NCBI RefSeq assembly: GCF_018873765.1
Contig: NC_057922.1
Coordinates: forward strand, 41,932,321 to 41,996,320
Source: Telopea speciosissima
Lineage: Eukaryota > Streptophyta > Magnoliopsida > Proteales > Proteaceae
Direction: 5' to 3'
Length of the DNA: 64,000 bases
The position numbers and the translations under genes are program-made. Positions 10,086 to 20,752 of the stretch are shown here, in pieces. Position 1 is the stretch's first letter. Every line of letters begins with the position of its first letter. Under the pieces are notes generated by a model. It saw only the letters and a list, made by a program, of their open reading frames with translations. It did not search any database and was not told where the DNA came from.

Positions 10086-11753
10086 GTTGATGTGTGATGC
10101 ATCCGATTTTGCTATAGGGCCGTGTTAGGGCAAAGGATTAACAAGCTACCCTCTGTCATTTATTATGCCAGTAGGACTCTTAACGATGAACAACTTAACT
10201 ACAACACTACCAAAAAGAAATTTTTAGCTGTTATATTGCTATAGAGAAATTCTGGTCCTACTTGATTGGTTCTCATGTCGTCATTTACACGTACCATGCA
10301 GCTATTAGATATCTCGTACAAAAGAAGGATGCTAAGGTCCATCTCATTTGTTGGGTCTTGTTTCTTCAAGAGTTTGATCTTGAGATATGGGATAAGAAAG
10401 GCACTAAAAATCTAGTTGCAGACCATTTATCCCAGTTGCCCAATCCTTTGACTGTTGATTCCCCAGTCAACAAGAGCTTCCCTAATGAGCAGCTTTTGGT
10501 GGTCTCTAGTAAACCATGGTTCACTGATATTGTCAATTATTTAACTACAGGTGTGACACCTAATCATTGGTCCACCCAGGATAAGTATAGCTTCCATTCC
10601 CAAGTCAAGCATTTTTTTTGGGATGACCCTTACTTATTTAAGACATGTTCGGATCAGATTATCCGGCGTTGTGTTCCTGATCATGAGCACCTTTCTATCT
10701 TATCTATTTGCCATGACCAGGCATGTGGAGGCCACTTCGGTCCAAAGAAAACCACCGCCAAAGTTGTTCAATGTGGTTTCTATTAGCCGACTCTTTTTCA
10801 TGATGCCTTTGCTTATTGTAAGGCTTATACAACATGTCAGTAGGTCGTGTGACCAAGAGGAACATGATACCCCTTAACCCAAATTTGGTAGTTGAAATTT
10901 TTGATGTGTGGGGCATTGACTTCATGGGACCATTCCTAATTCTTTTGGGAATTTGTACATCCTATTGGCCGTTGATTATGTGTCTAAATGGATAAAGGCC
11001 ATAGCTTGTAAATCCAATGACCACAAAGTGGTAGTCAAGTTTCTTAAAGAGCATATCTTATCCTGCTTTGGTATATTGTGTGCTCTGATTAGTGTTAGGG
11101 GTAAACATTGTTGCAATAGACCCTTCGAGGCCCTCATGAAGAAATATGGGATCACCCATAAGTTGGCTACCCTTTGTCACCCCCAAACTAGTGGTCAAGT
11201 GGAAGTGTCTAATAGGCAAATTAAGCAGATCTTAAAGAAAACCGTCAACCGCAACCATAAGGATTTGTCTAACTGATTGGTAGATGCCTTGTGGGCTCAT
11301 CGGACCGCTTATAAGACTGATCTTGGTCAATCTCCCTATCGTCTAGTGTATGGGAAAGCATGTCATCTACTGGTTAAATTGGAACACTAAGCATTTTGGG
11401 CCATCCAAAAAATGAATTTTGATCTATCTGATGCCGGTATGCATCAGAGACTCCAACTATCTGAGTTGGAGGAACTTAGAAATGATGCCTATGACAATGC
11501 TCGGATTTACAAGGCTAAAACCAAAGCCTACCATGACAAATTACACATTTTTTCAGGTAAGTTGAGATCCCGTTTGGATGGTCCTCATGTTGTACATAAT
11601 GTTTTCTCTCATGGTGCAGTAGAAATTTTGAATCCAGGGAATGGTGACATTCTCAAGGTCAACGGTCAACGCCTAAAGCCATTCATTAAGTTGCCTACTG
11701 CCACTACGGAAGAGGTCATGGATCTCTATGAGCCTCTTTACTTTGAAGATTGA
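10086..11753 (+). pseudogene. pol: Athila-type Ty3/gypsy pol remnant: RNase H and integrase
   Basis: The coding signal starts abruptly at LMCDASDFAIG (10087), the first RNase H motif, because the copy A LTR replaces everything upstream. RNase H and integrase follow, with SYLIGSHVV and VADHLSQL. Integrase has [13 protein letters not shown] (10953 on), [13 protein letters not shown] and the C-terminal KVNGQRLKP. One RNase H Asp reads Tyr (YTYHAA, about 10290), and the second integrase Asp reads Val (ISVRG, about 11090). About 20 residues are missing between YHDK and LHIF near 11545. There are frameshifts near 10120, 10238, 10860 and 10935, and stops at 10784, 11274 and 11388. The element continues after the nest at 41855. 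Confidence 0.88.
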
Positions 11754-11945
11754 TCGCCTCTAGTATTTTCCCTCTCCTTTGTCTTTGTTTTCACTTTCTT
11801 TCATGCATTGAGGACATTGCATAGTTTTAGTATGGGGGGAGAGATGTTCTTGAGCTAAATTGTGTTGTGATCCTGACTTAGGTGTAGATGAGTTAATAGG
11901 CATTTTAAAATTTTTTGGAATGTTTTTATTTTCTTTTTATTTTTT

Positions 11946-11987
<42 letters not shown>

Positions 11988-12336
11988 TTGGTAACCTATA
12001 TTTTGAAGTAATAAAGCTCTGGTTTTAAGAAGTAGAATTGATATATATCTCAAGGTAGGGGCAAAATTAGAAGTATAACACTGTTTTTTTTGAAAAGGAT
12101 GATCTTATGAGTTTTTCTTGTCTATGTGAGTTTTAGTTAGGAGTTGAAACACAGATTTGAGATTAAAGTATTATTATTCCAAAAAGAAGTTCTTTAAAAA
12201 AAAAAGAAAGAGAAAAGCAAAAAAAAATAATAAAAAATTCTGGTTTATTGGTTGTATTAGACTGGGTGCTCCACCTCTTGAAGCGAGGTTCCTAGGATCG
12301 AAACACCTTTCAACCATGGATTAAATAGAAGAAAGT
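11754..12336 (+). other. 3' untranslated region of the Athila host element, first part
   Basis: Non-coding, AT-rich sequence following the pol stop. It contains a GA dinucleotide run at about 11948-11981 and A-rich patches at 12190-12235. It ends in aaagt (12332-12336), one half of the TSD of the solo LTR. The rest of this region resumes at 41860. Confidence 0.75.
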
Positions 12337-12669
12337 TGTTAAACCTGCCCTAGACTGACTGGGATTTTTTCCTGAAGGATAGGAGCCTGTGACCAATCAC
12401 CCAAGCACACTGTGGTGTGTCACCCCTATGGTTGAATTCAATGGAGAACCTCCAAGGATGTCATCTGGTGCACCTGTGAGAAGATGCAACAGCTCAGCCC
12501 ACAGCCTGATGTACAACTCCAACTCCAGGTAACCTCTCTCTCTGACAAATGTATAGGGGCCATACCCATTCAGATGTTTATTTGGTCCTGGAAAGGGTAT
12601 TGGTGAAGTGCCCAAGTGGTAGCCTCAACCCCTGTGCAAGGCCAAGGCAAAACAGTAGAAATTTCATTC

Positions 12670-12710
12670 TTTGGGCAATGCACTGGGCGATTGACCCAAA
12701 CGCCCAGAGT
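12670..12710. repeat. LTR palindrome 1, solo LTR
   Basis: CACTGGGCG and CGCCCAGAG pair around ATTGACCCAAA; an outer CTTTGGG also contributes. It lies about 335-370 bp from the LTR start. Confidence 0.75.
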
Positions 12711-13640
12711 GTCTAAAACCTGTATTTTGGACTTCAGACACCTAGGAACAATGCATACAGCATATGAACACTCCCTAGAGGTAGATGGGAATTTTAGAAA
12801 CCATTACCCACCTCTAGAACCAAATAGACCCCACCAATGCAACTGGAATGGCCCAGAATGCACTTCAAAATGCATTCTTGGAAGAGGGAACTCATGGCCA
12901 AATAGGCCTTAAGAGCTTAGAAACTATAAATAGGAGGGGCCAGCCCTCCCATTTCATTTGCTGCTTCTACAGTAAGAGAAGGAGAAGGAAGAAGAAGAGA
13001 AAGAAAGAGAAGGAGAAGGAAGGAAGAAGAGAGTAAGGGCTGGGTTTGAGCTTGGTTTGGACTTCCCTGCAAGCTTATAGGTATGTGCTTCAACTCCTAA
13101 CACTGCTGTCCATCTAAGTTTGCATTTAGATCATATACTAGTTTGGTGTATCTCTAGCTAGTAATGCTAAGAGCATCACCTGGGTGCCTAGTGGGGCTTT
13201 GGATCTTGCATGCTAGATCTAGTCATTTAAAGTAGGATCTAAAGCTGTTACATCAATGGAAATGGATGTCAGTCTCAGAGATGACCTGAACTGTAGAGTT
13301 GCACCCTGGTCATGCAGTATGGGCATGGATCTTTGCATGCAAATGGTTTTCCTCATGCCTTAGCTTAGAACCAGACCTGTTGTAGGTAATAATGATGATT
13401 CATGCCTTGCATGGAACCAAAACTGAAATCTAAAGCTTGAGCTTAGCCATGACAGCCATTCTCTGTGATGTCAGAACTCAACCCAGTTTCCAAATGGATA
13501 ACCAGACTTTGAATCCATTAGAACCAGTTAATTTTGCTCCATTTCAGGACCACAACCCTCCTAGGATCATCCTTGATCGAAATCATGGCTAACCCTGCTA
13601 CCAAATCCAAGGTTTGGAGCCAAATCTCGTGTTTAACAGG

Positions 13641-13669
13641 TACTGGGCGATTGACTCAAATGCCCAGTC
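13641..13669. repeat. LTR palindrome 2, solo LTR
   Basis: TACTGGGCGATTGACTCAAA followed by TGCCCAGTC, about 1.3 kb from the LTR start. The Athila derivative inserted within 10 bp of its right edge (TSD at 13673-13677). Confidence 0.75.
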
Positions 13670-13677
13670 AAACACCC

Positions 13678-15154
13678 TAATCATGTCGTTAACCGGTCAA
13701 AAACAAAATCCTAAATTAATCTAGCAAGTAGCAAGTAAGGGGTCGATCTACGGGGTACTGGAAGGCTAAATTACTAAGATGATTAGATGAAAATGATGAA
13801 AATTAAATTGCAATAAATATGATTTTAAACTACGAATGAAAGAAACAAATCTAAGCTAAGAACGATATGCAAATACGGGAGAAGACTATCTTTAAGGTTC
13901 GAATCCCCAATGGGTTGCTATTCAATTCGGTTGCATGCTTCGGTTTATTATAACCATAGGCCTAATAATACCACAGAATGTAGGATTCCTCCTAGGTATA
14001 GACTATCTTGACGAGTACTATCGTCCTTCGCTTATAGGGCTTGGCACGCTTAGTTCGTTTAGCTATAATCCATCATCAGTACAACCACATAAGAACAAAA
14101 TACCATTGCTTGAATGAAAAATAATGAATCACAGAAACAGAATTTTCCAACTAAATACATCTATTAAAATCATCTAAACAGGGATGGGGTCTCAACATCA
14201 AGCAATCAAGAACGCAAACCAGAATTTTCAATAGTAAACACCATTAGTTCATCTACATCTAAAGATAGAAAGAATTTAGCCCCAATCATTGTGCTAAGAG
14301 ATAACGGGCAGCAATGGTGACAACGATCTATGGAGATGAAGTTGCTGCAACGGTGATCCTCCTCCCCTTGTGGAACCCAAAATCCAAATCACAAAAACAA
14401 AAGAAGAAGCAGGGAAAAATAGAGAGAAGAAGAAGGGAAAAGAGAGCATGGTTTGATGGCATCCCCAAAGAAGAAAAACAAAACCCCAATCCAAGGGAAA
14501 GATAGATAGGTTTTAATATAAAGGGAGTTAGATGAGAGATAGGGGAAAGAATCGTGAGAGAAGGAAAGATGTGAGAGATACAATTTGAGTTTTAAAGGGA
14601 CATGTGGCTGAAAGTGATGTGAGATAATGAAATTATGGTAGAGAATGGGGTTGGGAACCATGGGCAGTATGTGAGAGAAGAGAAAGATTTTTAGGAGAGA
14701 GGAGGGGATTTAGAAAAGATTATGATTCCCTTTGTTTATTTATCTTTAAGAGAGGGATTTTTAAAAGATATGGGATTTAGGAAGGATTAGAAATCGTAAT
14801 GGGATGAGAGAGGAAGAGAGAGAGAAAGAGAATTTAATCTAAATACCAAATTCAATCCAAATTCTCGTTTTAAACATATCTCTCCATCCTGGCCCTGGAT
14901 GGACCCAATCCGAGAATTAAAGTTGCTCCAATTAATATTTTGGATGATATGGGCCCAATATTGGATATCTTCTAAAAATTTCCCAATTTTTTAAAATTAT
15001 AGGTATGCCCTTGGGTCTTCAGTGAAACTTCTTCCCATATATCGAAAATACCCCTATACCCTGAAAATACAGAAAAGTACCCGAATAGCTCCATTCTAAG
15101 CAAATAAAAATACATAATTAAATAGGATAATTTTACACATAAATGTGCTCATCA
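13678..15154 (-). repeat. 3' LTR of Athila derivative B
   Basis: This is one of three related LTRs (also 23146-24687 and 29126-30592). They share a TGATCGTGTC-type edge, here decayed to TAATCATGTC, and an opposite edge GTGCTCATCA. The flank caccc (13673-13677) pairs with cacct after the 29126 LTR (30593-30597). That makes these two the outer LTRs of one element. A minus-strand PPT abuts it at 15155. Confidence 0.9.
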
Positions 15155-16810
15155 AATACCCCCACACTTAGATTTTGCTAGTCCTCGAGCAAAAATAAAA
15201 TAAAGAAAACAAAAACCCTAACTCAGTTTCGTAGGAATCATAGTTGCACGTAGCATGTGCAACAAACCTTTAAACCCCTAGGTTACCCCTAGTGGATGAG
15301 TTTTGTCTCGTGAGTGTTTGCAGGGAATATACACACAAAATTCATGATTGCAAGTTTAAATTTTGACAATGGGTAAGAGGCACACACCAAACCTGAAACT
15401 AAGATGCCCTACTTAAGATCAAGAAGGCAAAGGTACCCCCACACTTGAGCTCTTATTACCCAGTATTGATTCTAGCAACAGGTACACATCCTAATTAGGG
15501 AATCTCCCCATATCTTCCAGACACCACCTTACTTAAGGTGAGACCACTCATGACGTCGAAGGCACCACGGACTTTAGGCTTCGGAGCATTTTCGACCATA
15601 CAATTATACCAAGGCAATGACATTTCTTCTTTTTTTTTTTTTTCAAAACAATGAACTCCATTTGTTACTCTACTAATATTCCTCAAATGCCATGTAGGGT
15701 CACTACACAAGACACCCGAGCTACTTGGAAGCTTTGTTTCTTACATATATCCACAAGGATAGTGATGCTAGAGTTCTTTTTCAGAGGTTTCACCCCAAGG
15801 AGTGTCGATCAAGTCACCTCACTTCCTGAGGCGGAGTGCCCTGTCTAGCTCCAAGGATTTCAACTGTTACTTTTATTTATTTTTTTCTTTTTTTTTTTTT
15901 TTTTTGAAAATTACATGATTCTCATATTCGGGCAATGTTCTGGCCTTTTAAGCTTTCTAGAAGGCTCATGTAATGAGCTTTAAGCCAACCACTCCCAAGC
16001 CAGATGGCTTTAAGGGATTGAGTGTGAAACACTCCTCAGGCTTACTCACTCAAACCAAAAAGGCTACAAGCCCAAACTGGATTCAAGAATACTAGTAATA
16101 ATAACCTAACTGGTTACTCCAACCGTTTTACGCAAGACTTCGGGCTTGTGGCCTAGATGCCCCGGTTACTAAGTTGAAGCAACAAAACTAAACACTCATG
16201 ATTTTTATTTTTATTTTTTATGTCACTCCAAAACTAAACTTGGTCCAGCTCCTAACCAAAAGCTCAAAGAAACACAAGACAGCCAAGTGGTCTGTCCCTT
16301 CGACAAGATGGAGCTCTTATTGTCAGCGTCAAAACCAACTTTAGGATACATACTAGCTACTGTCCTCTCAACAGGGTTTTCATTACTTCAGATTAGAGTT
16401 CCTAAGTCTCTTTCTCCCGCGTTTTGCATCAAAGTAATAGAGAGACAAGTAAAACTTACCAAAACCAAAAAAATAAAAAGCTGTTGTCAATCGGTCTCAC
16501 ACCCCCCCCCTCCACACTTAAAGTATGTAGTGTCCCCAATGCATGCAGAAGAATAAAAATAGGGAGAAGGGAAGGAGTGTACCAGAAATCAGCAATATAG
16601 GGTAGACCAATGCATCCAGCAATCAGTAGCAGCTACCTAAGAAAACAAAAACAAACAAACACAAAACAAAAGTACTAAAGCAAAAATAGTGGGTTGCCTC
16701 CCAAGAGCGCTAAGTTTAACGTCTTCAGCCAAACGACAGACTGACTCATAGAGGGTCAAGGATCAAATCATACCAATGAGATGGTTTAGAAGAAGGTTGG
16801 GGAGATGTAG
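15155..16810 (-). other. PPT and 3' non-coding region of Athila derivative B
   Basis: On the minus strand a purine-rich TAAGTGTGGGGGTATT (15155-15170) abuts the LTR and is a good PPT. The rest is non-coding, with poly(T)/poly(A) runs at about 15630 and 15890. The segment TTGGGAGGCAACCCAC (minus strand, about 16692) is a recurrent feature after the coding region of Athila-type elements. 16490-16805 is duplicated at 19727-20035. The Tat element inserted at 16811. Confidence 0.8.
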
Positions 16811-17388
16811 TGATAAACCTAAAATCACACCAACCAATCAGAGGCCACCATGTGTCCCGACCCAAGTAGGAAGCCCAGGTACTACGGACTATCACCATCA
16901 ACAAGGAAGTCCAGGTACTACGGACTACCACCATCAATAAGGAAGTCCAGGTACTACGGGCTACTACCATCAACAAAGTCCAGGTACTACAGGATACTAC
17001 CATCAACAAGGAAGTCCAGGTATTACGGGCTACTACCGCCAACAATAGGATATACATCATCTCATGGGTACAGGGTACCGCCTACCAGCAACATAGTCCC
17101 AGATGGACTCAAGCACCAAGGATCTTATCCAACACACTAAGACATTTAAATGTCTATCCACCATCATCAATTGGGACTCTCCACACCTCCACACTCTACT
17201 ATAAATTCGAAGGTACTCTACCCCATCAACCCATCTTGAATTCTACGATTCATTTGTTTGCTCAGAGAGATTTAACTTAGGCATCGGAGAGTCCTAGGCC
17301 GGAACCACAACGGTTCTCCTTTGTCATCCAGGTTCTTTTATAGGTTACGGCACTCAAAGGAACCATTGGATGATTTCTTGACGCAATA
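16811..17388 (+). repeat. 5' LTR of the Tat-like gag-only element
   Basis: It begins TGATAAACC and ends GACGCAATA just before the PBS. The matching 3' LTR is 25354-26034, and both outer flanks are tgtag (16806-16810 and 26035-26039). It contains about five copies of a 36-bp minisatellite (about 16870-17045) and a TATA box (CTATAAAT, about 17199). Compared with the 3' LTR it lacks roughly 100 bp near 17163, a deletion after insertion. Confidence 0.9.
16870..17045. repeat. 36-bp minisatellite inside the Tat-like 5' LTR
   Basis: About five tandem units built on AAGTCCAGGTACTACGG followed by CTACYACCATCAACA. One unit has lost about 6 bp. The same array is in the 3' LTR at about 25408-25590. Confidence 0.85.
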
Positions 17389-17390
17389 GA

Positions 17391-17408
17391 TTGGCGCCAT
17401 CTGTGGGA
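17391..17408 (+). other. Primer-binding site of the Tat-like element
   Basis: TTGGCGCCATCTGTGGGA lies 2 nt after the 5' LTR end. This is the familiar form of PBS in plant Tat-lineage elements and sets forward orientation. I do not assign the tRNA. Confidence 0.8.
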
Positions 17409-17454
17409 ATGACGCTAGCCATCGTACATACTAGCTCAATTCCACCATCACTCA

Positions 17455-18896
17455 ATGGCACCATGGGGTAAGAAGACTGCTCCCTCCACCATCAATGCTG
17501 CGAGGGAGGGGAATGGATCACCTCCTCTAGAGAGCTCACGTCGCAGAGCCAATGACCATGTCTCTCAGGAGAGGGAGGTCCCAGAGAATGAACAGGTTGA
17601 GGTAATTGACTTCAAACCTGAAGCAGCTATTGAAGCCGCCGTGGAGCCAATACCTGATCCCAAAGCACTAGCGACTGTAGGTCAGATCAATGACTTACAG
17701 GGACAGATCCTCTATGACCAAAACTCCTCCGCGACTACCTGAGGCAGCATGCAACATCCCACCATTGTAGGATAGATCCCCGATAGTAGCAGAGCCCTAG
17801 GAGGTCACCTCCCAGGAGTGATAGGTTAGAGGAGTACACCAGGCAGTGGGGGGAGCCATCCCAACCTCTCAGAAGAACAGTGGACCTTCCAGTACGTTCA
17901 GACAGTGGGAGAACACCATCACACCAGTCTGTGGTACCCAACCCAGAAGGGTCCATCAGGAGGTCGATGTTCCAAGGTCAACTAGGAGGGAGTCACACAC
18001 TAGGACAAAGCTAGACCTATAGGGAAGAAATCCCCTTGCGTTCACATCAAGGTTCATCACGATGTGACCCTTCACTAGCCCGCCAACATTCAAGACGGGA
18101 GGGGATTTCATGGAGAGGACAAGAACGAGGTCGCAATGAATGACCAGCTAGACGTGAAAGACAGTCACGGGATGAAGAGCTAGACAAGAGACTTCGAGAT
18201 TTGGATGAGAAGTTGGAAGGATTGAAGAAGCAGACCAAAGGCATGACACACTCGGTCCCCGGACAGCATCCATTCTCGGAAGATATCATGTCTGCCACAC
18301 TCCCATCCAGGTTCAGGTTACCCACCTTTGAACTCTACAATGGAACCACTGATCCTAATGGTCACATCAACTACTTCAATAGGATGATGACCTTATATGG
18401 GGGATCGGACATGGTCTCCTGCCGAGCGTTCCCTGCATCCCTCAAGGGTGCAGCTATATCATGGTCCTCCAGACTACGATCGAGGTTGATAGGTTCGTTC
18501 GTAGAATTATGCGAGCAGTTCATCACCCGCTTCCAGAGTAGTGTCAAGCAGAAGAAGACCATGATCAATCTACTAAACGTGATACAGAACCCTGGGGAGT
18601 CCCTTAGGGAGTATGTCAACAGGTTCCCTAAGGAGTCCCTGGAGGTCCGAGACTTGGACGACCAGACCCAGCATGTAGCCTTGGATGGGGGTATCAGGGA
18701 CCTTGACTTGATTAAAGACCTGGTACGTCATGAGACCAGGACCATGAAAGAGCTTTTGGAGTGGTGTAACGAGTTCGCCAACATGGCCGAAGTACTACAA
18801 GCTCGGAAGAAGGTGATCGAAGCCAAGCCACAGGATAATAAGAGGTCGGCGTCAGGTGACCGCAAAGAAAGCAAGAGGTTAAGGACCAAGCATTGA
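17455..18896 (+). pseudogene. gag: Gag of the Tat-like element
   Basis: Two readable blocks remain. Residues from ATG 17455 to 17742 form a hydrophilic N-terminus. 18201-18896 carries the retrotransposon gag core: PTFELYNGTTDPNGHINYF, then LKGAAISWSSRL and FITRFQSSVKQKKT, the PF03732 pattern. 17743-18200 is interrupted by stops and frame changes (TGA at 17740-17742). No CCHC zinc knuckle is visible, and protease, reverse transcriptase and integrase do not follow, so this was probably a gag-only non-autonomous element. Gag would form the particle and would need enzymes supplied by another element. Confidence 0.85.
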
Positions 18897-19726
18897 CAGG
18901 AGAAGGGTGACCGCCCATCGGGGAGGACCGACCATTACCCAGAAAGAAGTGAGAGAGCGAGCAGCCCAGAGTTCACACCCCTGAACAACACAAGGCCCAC
19001 AGATCAACCAAATCTGAGAATCATAAAAGCTCTAGGTCATCGAGATCAAATAATTACTGAGGTTGATAGACCACACATCCACCATAAGGAACAATGCGCG
19101 AAGAAGACAAGGATTTAACTGCACATGATAAGAGAAGAAGGTCGTAAGAATCCACAAGTTCGACATGCCATATATGCAAAAAGTTAAGAAACCTCTGCTG
19201 GGGGAGTCACATCCTAAAATGAGGGTCGAAGGGCGCCAATCGAACGAGAGGCCACGGGATCTGATCATCGAACGAAGGTCGAAGGGCGTCAATCGAACGA
19301 GAGGCCACGAGCACTGATCGACCAACGAGGGTCAAAGGGCACCAATCGAATGAGGGTCACAGGCGTTGATCATGTCCAATGAGAGGCCACGGGCTCTGAT
19401 CGTCAAACGAGGGTCGAAGGTCACCGATTGAACGAGGGTCGAGGGCACTGATTGTGTCGAACAAGAGGTCAATGGGCGCGTATCAAATGATGTCATCGAT
19501 CAATGGGCGCAGATTGAACGAGCGTCACCAGGCGCGGATAGATGAGCATCACCAGAGCCGAATCGGCGTCAAAGGACGCGAACGATGGGCGTCGATCAAA
19601 TGGACATCGTCGGACATGGATTGAAGCTAACGAGCTCCAACGGGCATGAATCGAATGAGTGTCATCGGACATGGTTTGAAACAAACAATCTCCAATGGGC
19701 GCGAATCAAATGAGCAAACGGGTGTG
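18897..19726 (+). repeat. Tat-like element, post-gag region with ~53/27-bp tandem repeats
   Basis: 18897-19215 is non-coding. From about 19219 to 19720 units alternate between GAGGGTCGAAGGGCGCCAAT and GAGAGGCCACGGG...CTGATC, giving a 53-bp period that breaks down into 25-29-bp half-units. GC content is higher than in the flanking Athila sequence. The array stops at a C-run (about 19728), where the second Athila derivative begins. Confidence 0.8.
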
Positions 19727-20221
19727 GTCACACCCCCCCCACACACACACTTAAAGTATGCAGTGTCCTCAATGCATGCAGAAGAATAAAAATAGGGATA
19801 AGGGAAGGAGTGCACCAAAAATTAGCAATACATGGCAGAATAGTGCATCCAGTAATCAGTAGCAGCTACCTAAAAAAAAACAAAAACAAACAAACACAAA
19901 ACAAAAGTACTAAAGAAAAAATAGTGGGTTGCCTTCCAAAAGCTCTAAGTTTAACGTCTTCAGCCAGACGACAGACTGACGACAGACGGTCAAGGATCAA
20001 ATCATACCAAGGAGTCGGTTTAGAAGAAGGTTGGGGAGATGGAACCAATGGGGGGAGTGGCTCAAACCTAACTGTCCAAGGTGGCTGTTCTAAAGAGGAT
20101 GAGGAATCTAGCAAAGTATGCACCTCTTTAGTGTATGCCTCATACTCATCTCCAACCATCACATAGTGCGGCAAAGGGTCATCAATAAGCACGTGAGAAG
20201 TGTGATCAGTCACAACTTCAT
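19727..20221 (-). other. Truncated 3' non-coding part of Athila derivative A
   Basis: From the C-rich tract at 19728 the sequence repeats 16500-16805 closely, including the GTGGGTTGCCT motif (about 19925). It then continues without interruption into the region after protease. Its own PPT and 3' LTR are missing, so derivative A is truncated here. Confidence 0.8.
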
Positions 20222-20752
20222 CTAATAAATCCACACAAAGCACTCTTCTTCTCTAAAGGAACCTAAGGATGCATTGAAGATGTTGAGCCTAAGCTTCTTA
20301 TTCCCAAAAGAGATGTCCATGGCACCAGATCTACAATTTATGCAAGCATTCGTAGTAGCTAAGAAGTGGCACCCTAAAATGATAGGGGGAAGCTTGGCTG
20401 TGGTGGCTGCATCCATATCCAGGACAAGGAAGTCCACAGGAAAGTATAATTCCTCCACCTTCATTAAAACATCTTCTAATAACCCACGAGGTGTTTTGAT
20501 TGAACGATCAGCCAACTGAAGGATGACCTCTATAGATTTCAAATCTCCTAAACCAAATCTGTCATACACTGAACTAGGCAAAATATTCACATTAGTCCCT
20601 AAATCAAGTAGTGCCCTACTTATGGAGAGATCTCCAATGATGCAAGAAATAAGAGGTGCACCTGGGTCTTTAAGCTTAGGGGGTAGGTGGCTGGAAATTA
20701 CCGAACTAACCTGTTCAGTCCAATGGACGGTCTTAGGGATTTGAGTTCTCAA
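20222..20752 (-). CDS. Athila-type aspartic protease, derivative A
   Basis: The open frame encodes an Athila-type retroviral-like protease. It has LISCIIGDLSISRALLDLG at the catalytic loop, an LADRSIKTPRGLLEDVLMKV strand segment, and ILGCHFLATTNACINC. Where copy B reads DLGAS, this copy reads DLGTN, so the catalytic triad is altered. The frame is open over 176 codons, but it is only the protease part of a broken gag-pro gene, and reverse transcriptase does not follow. Confidence 0.8.
   Translation of the reverse strand: MRTQIPKTVHWTEQVSSVISSHLPPKLKDPGAPLISCIIGDLSISRALLDLGTNVNILPSSVYDRFGLGDLKSIEVILQLADRSIKTPRGLLEDVLMKVEELYFPVDFLVLDMDAATTAKLPPIILGCHFLATTNACINCRSGAMDISFGNKKLRLNIFNASLGSFREEECFVWIY

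Larger units (their letters stand above)
12337..13677 (+). repeat. Solo chromovirus LTR, segment 1 of 3
   Basis: This starts TGTTAAACC, collinear with 2252 and 44585. The TATA box is at 12925-12932, followed by a GAAGAAGG-type leader (12975-13035) and an AG/GTATGT donor-like site at 13079. The LTR is split by two later insertions and resumes at 30593 and 40755. Its ends at 12337 and 41854 are flanked by identical aaagt, and its joined length is about 3.2 kb. A complete LTR with a TSD and no internal region is a solo LTR left by LTR-LTR recombination. Confidence 0.92.

Noticed and set aside
16746..17140. Open frames on both strands with 12-residue repeats
   Set aside because: Created by the 36-bp LTR minisatellite, and repeated in the other LTR at 25312-25641.
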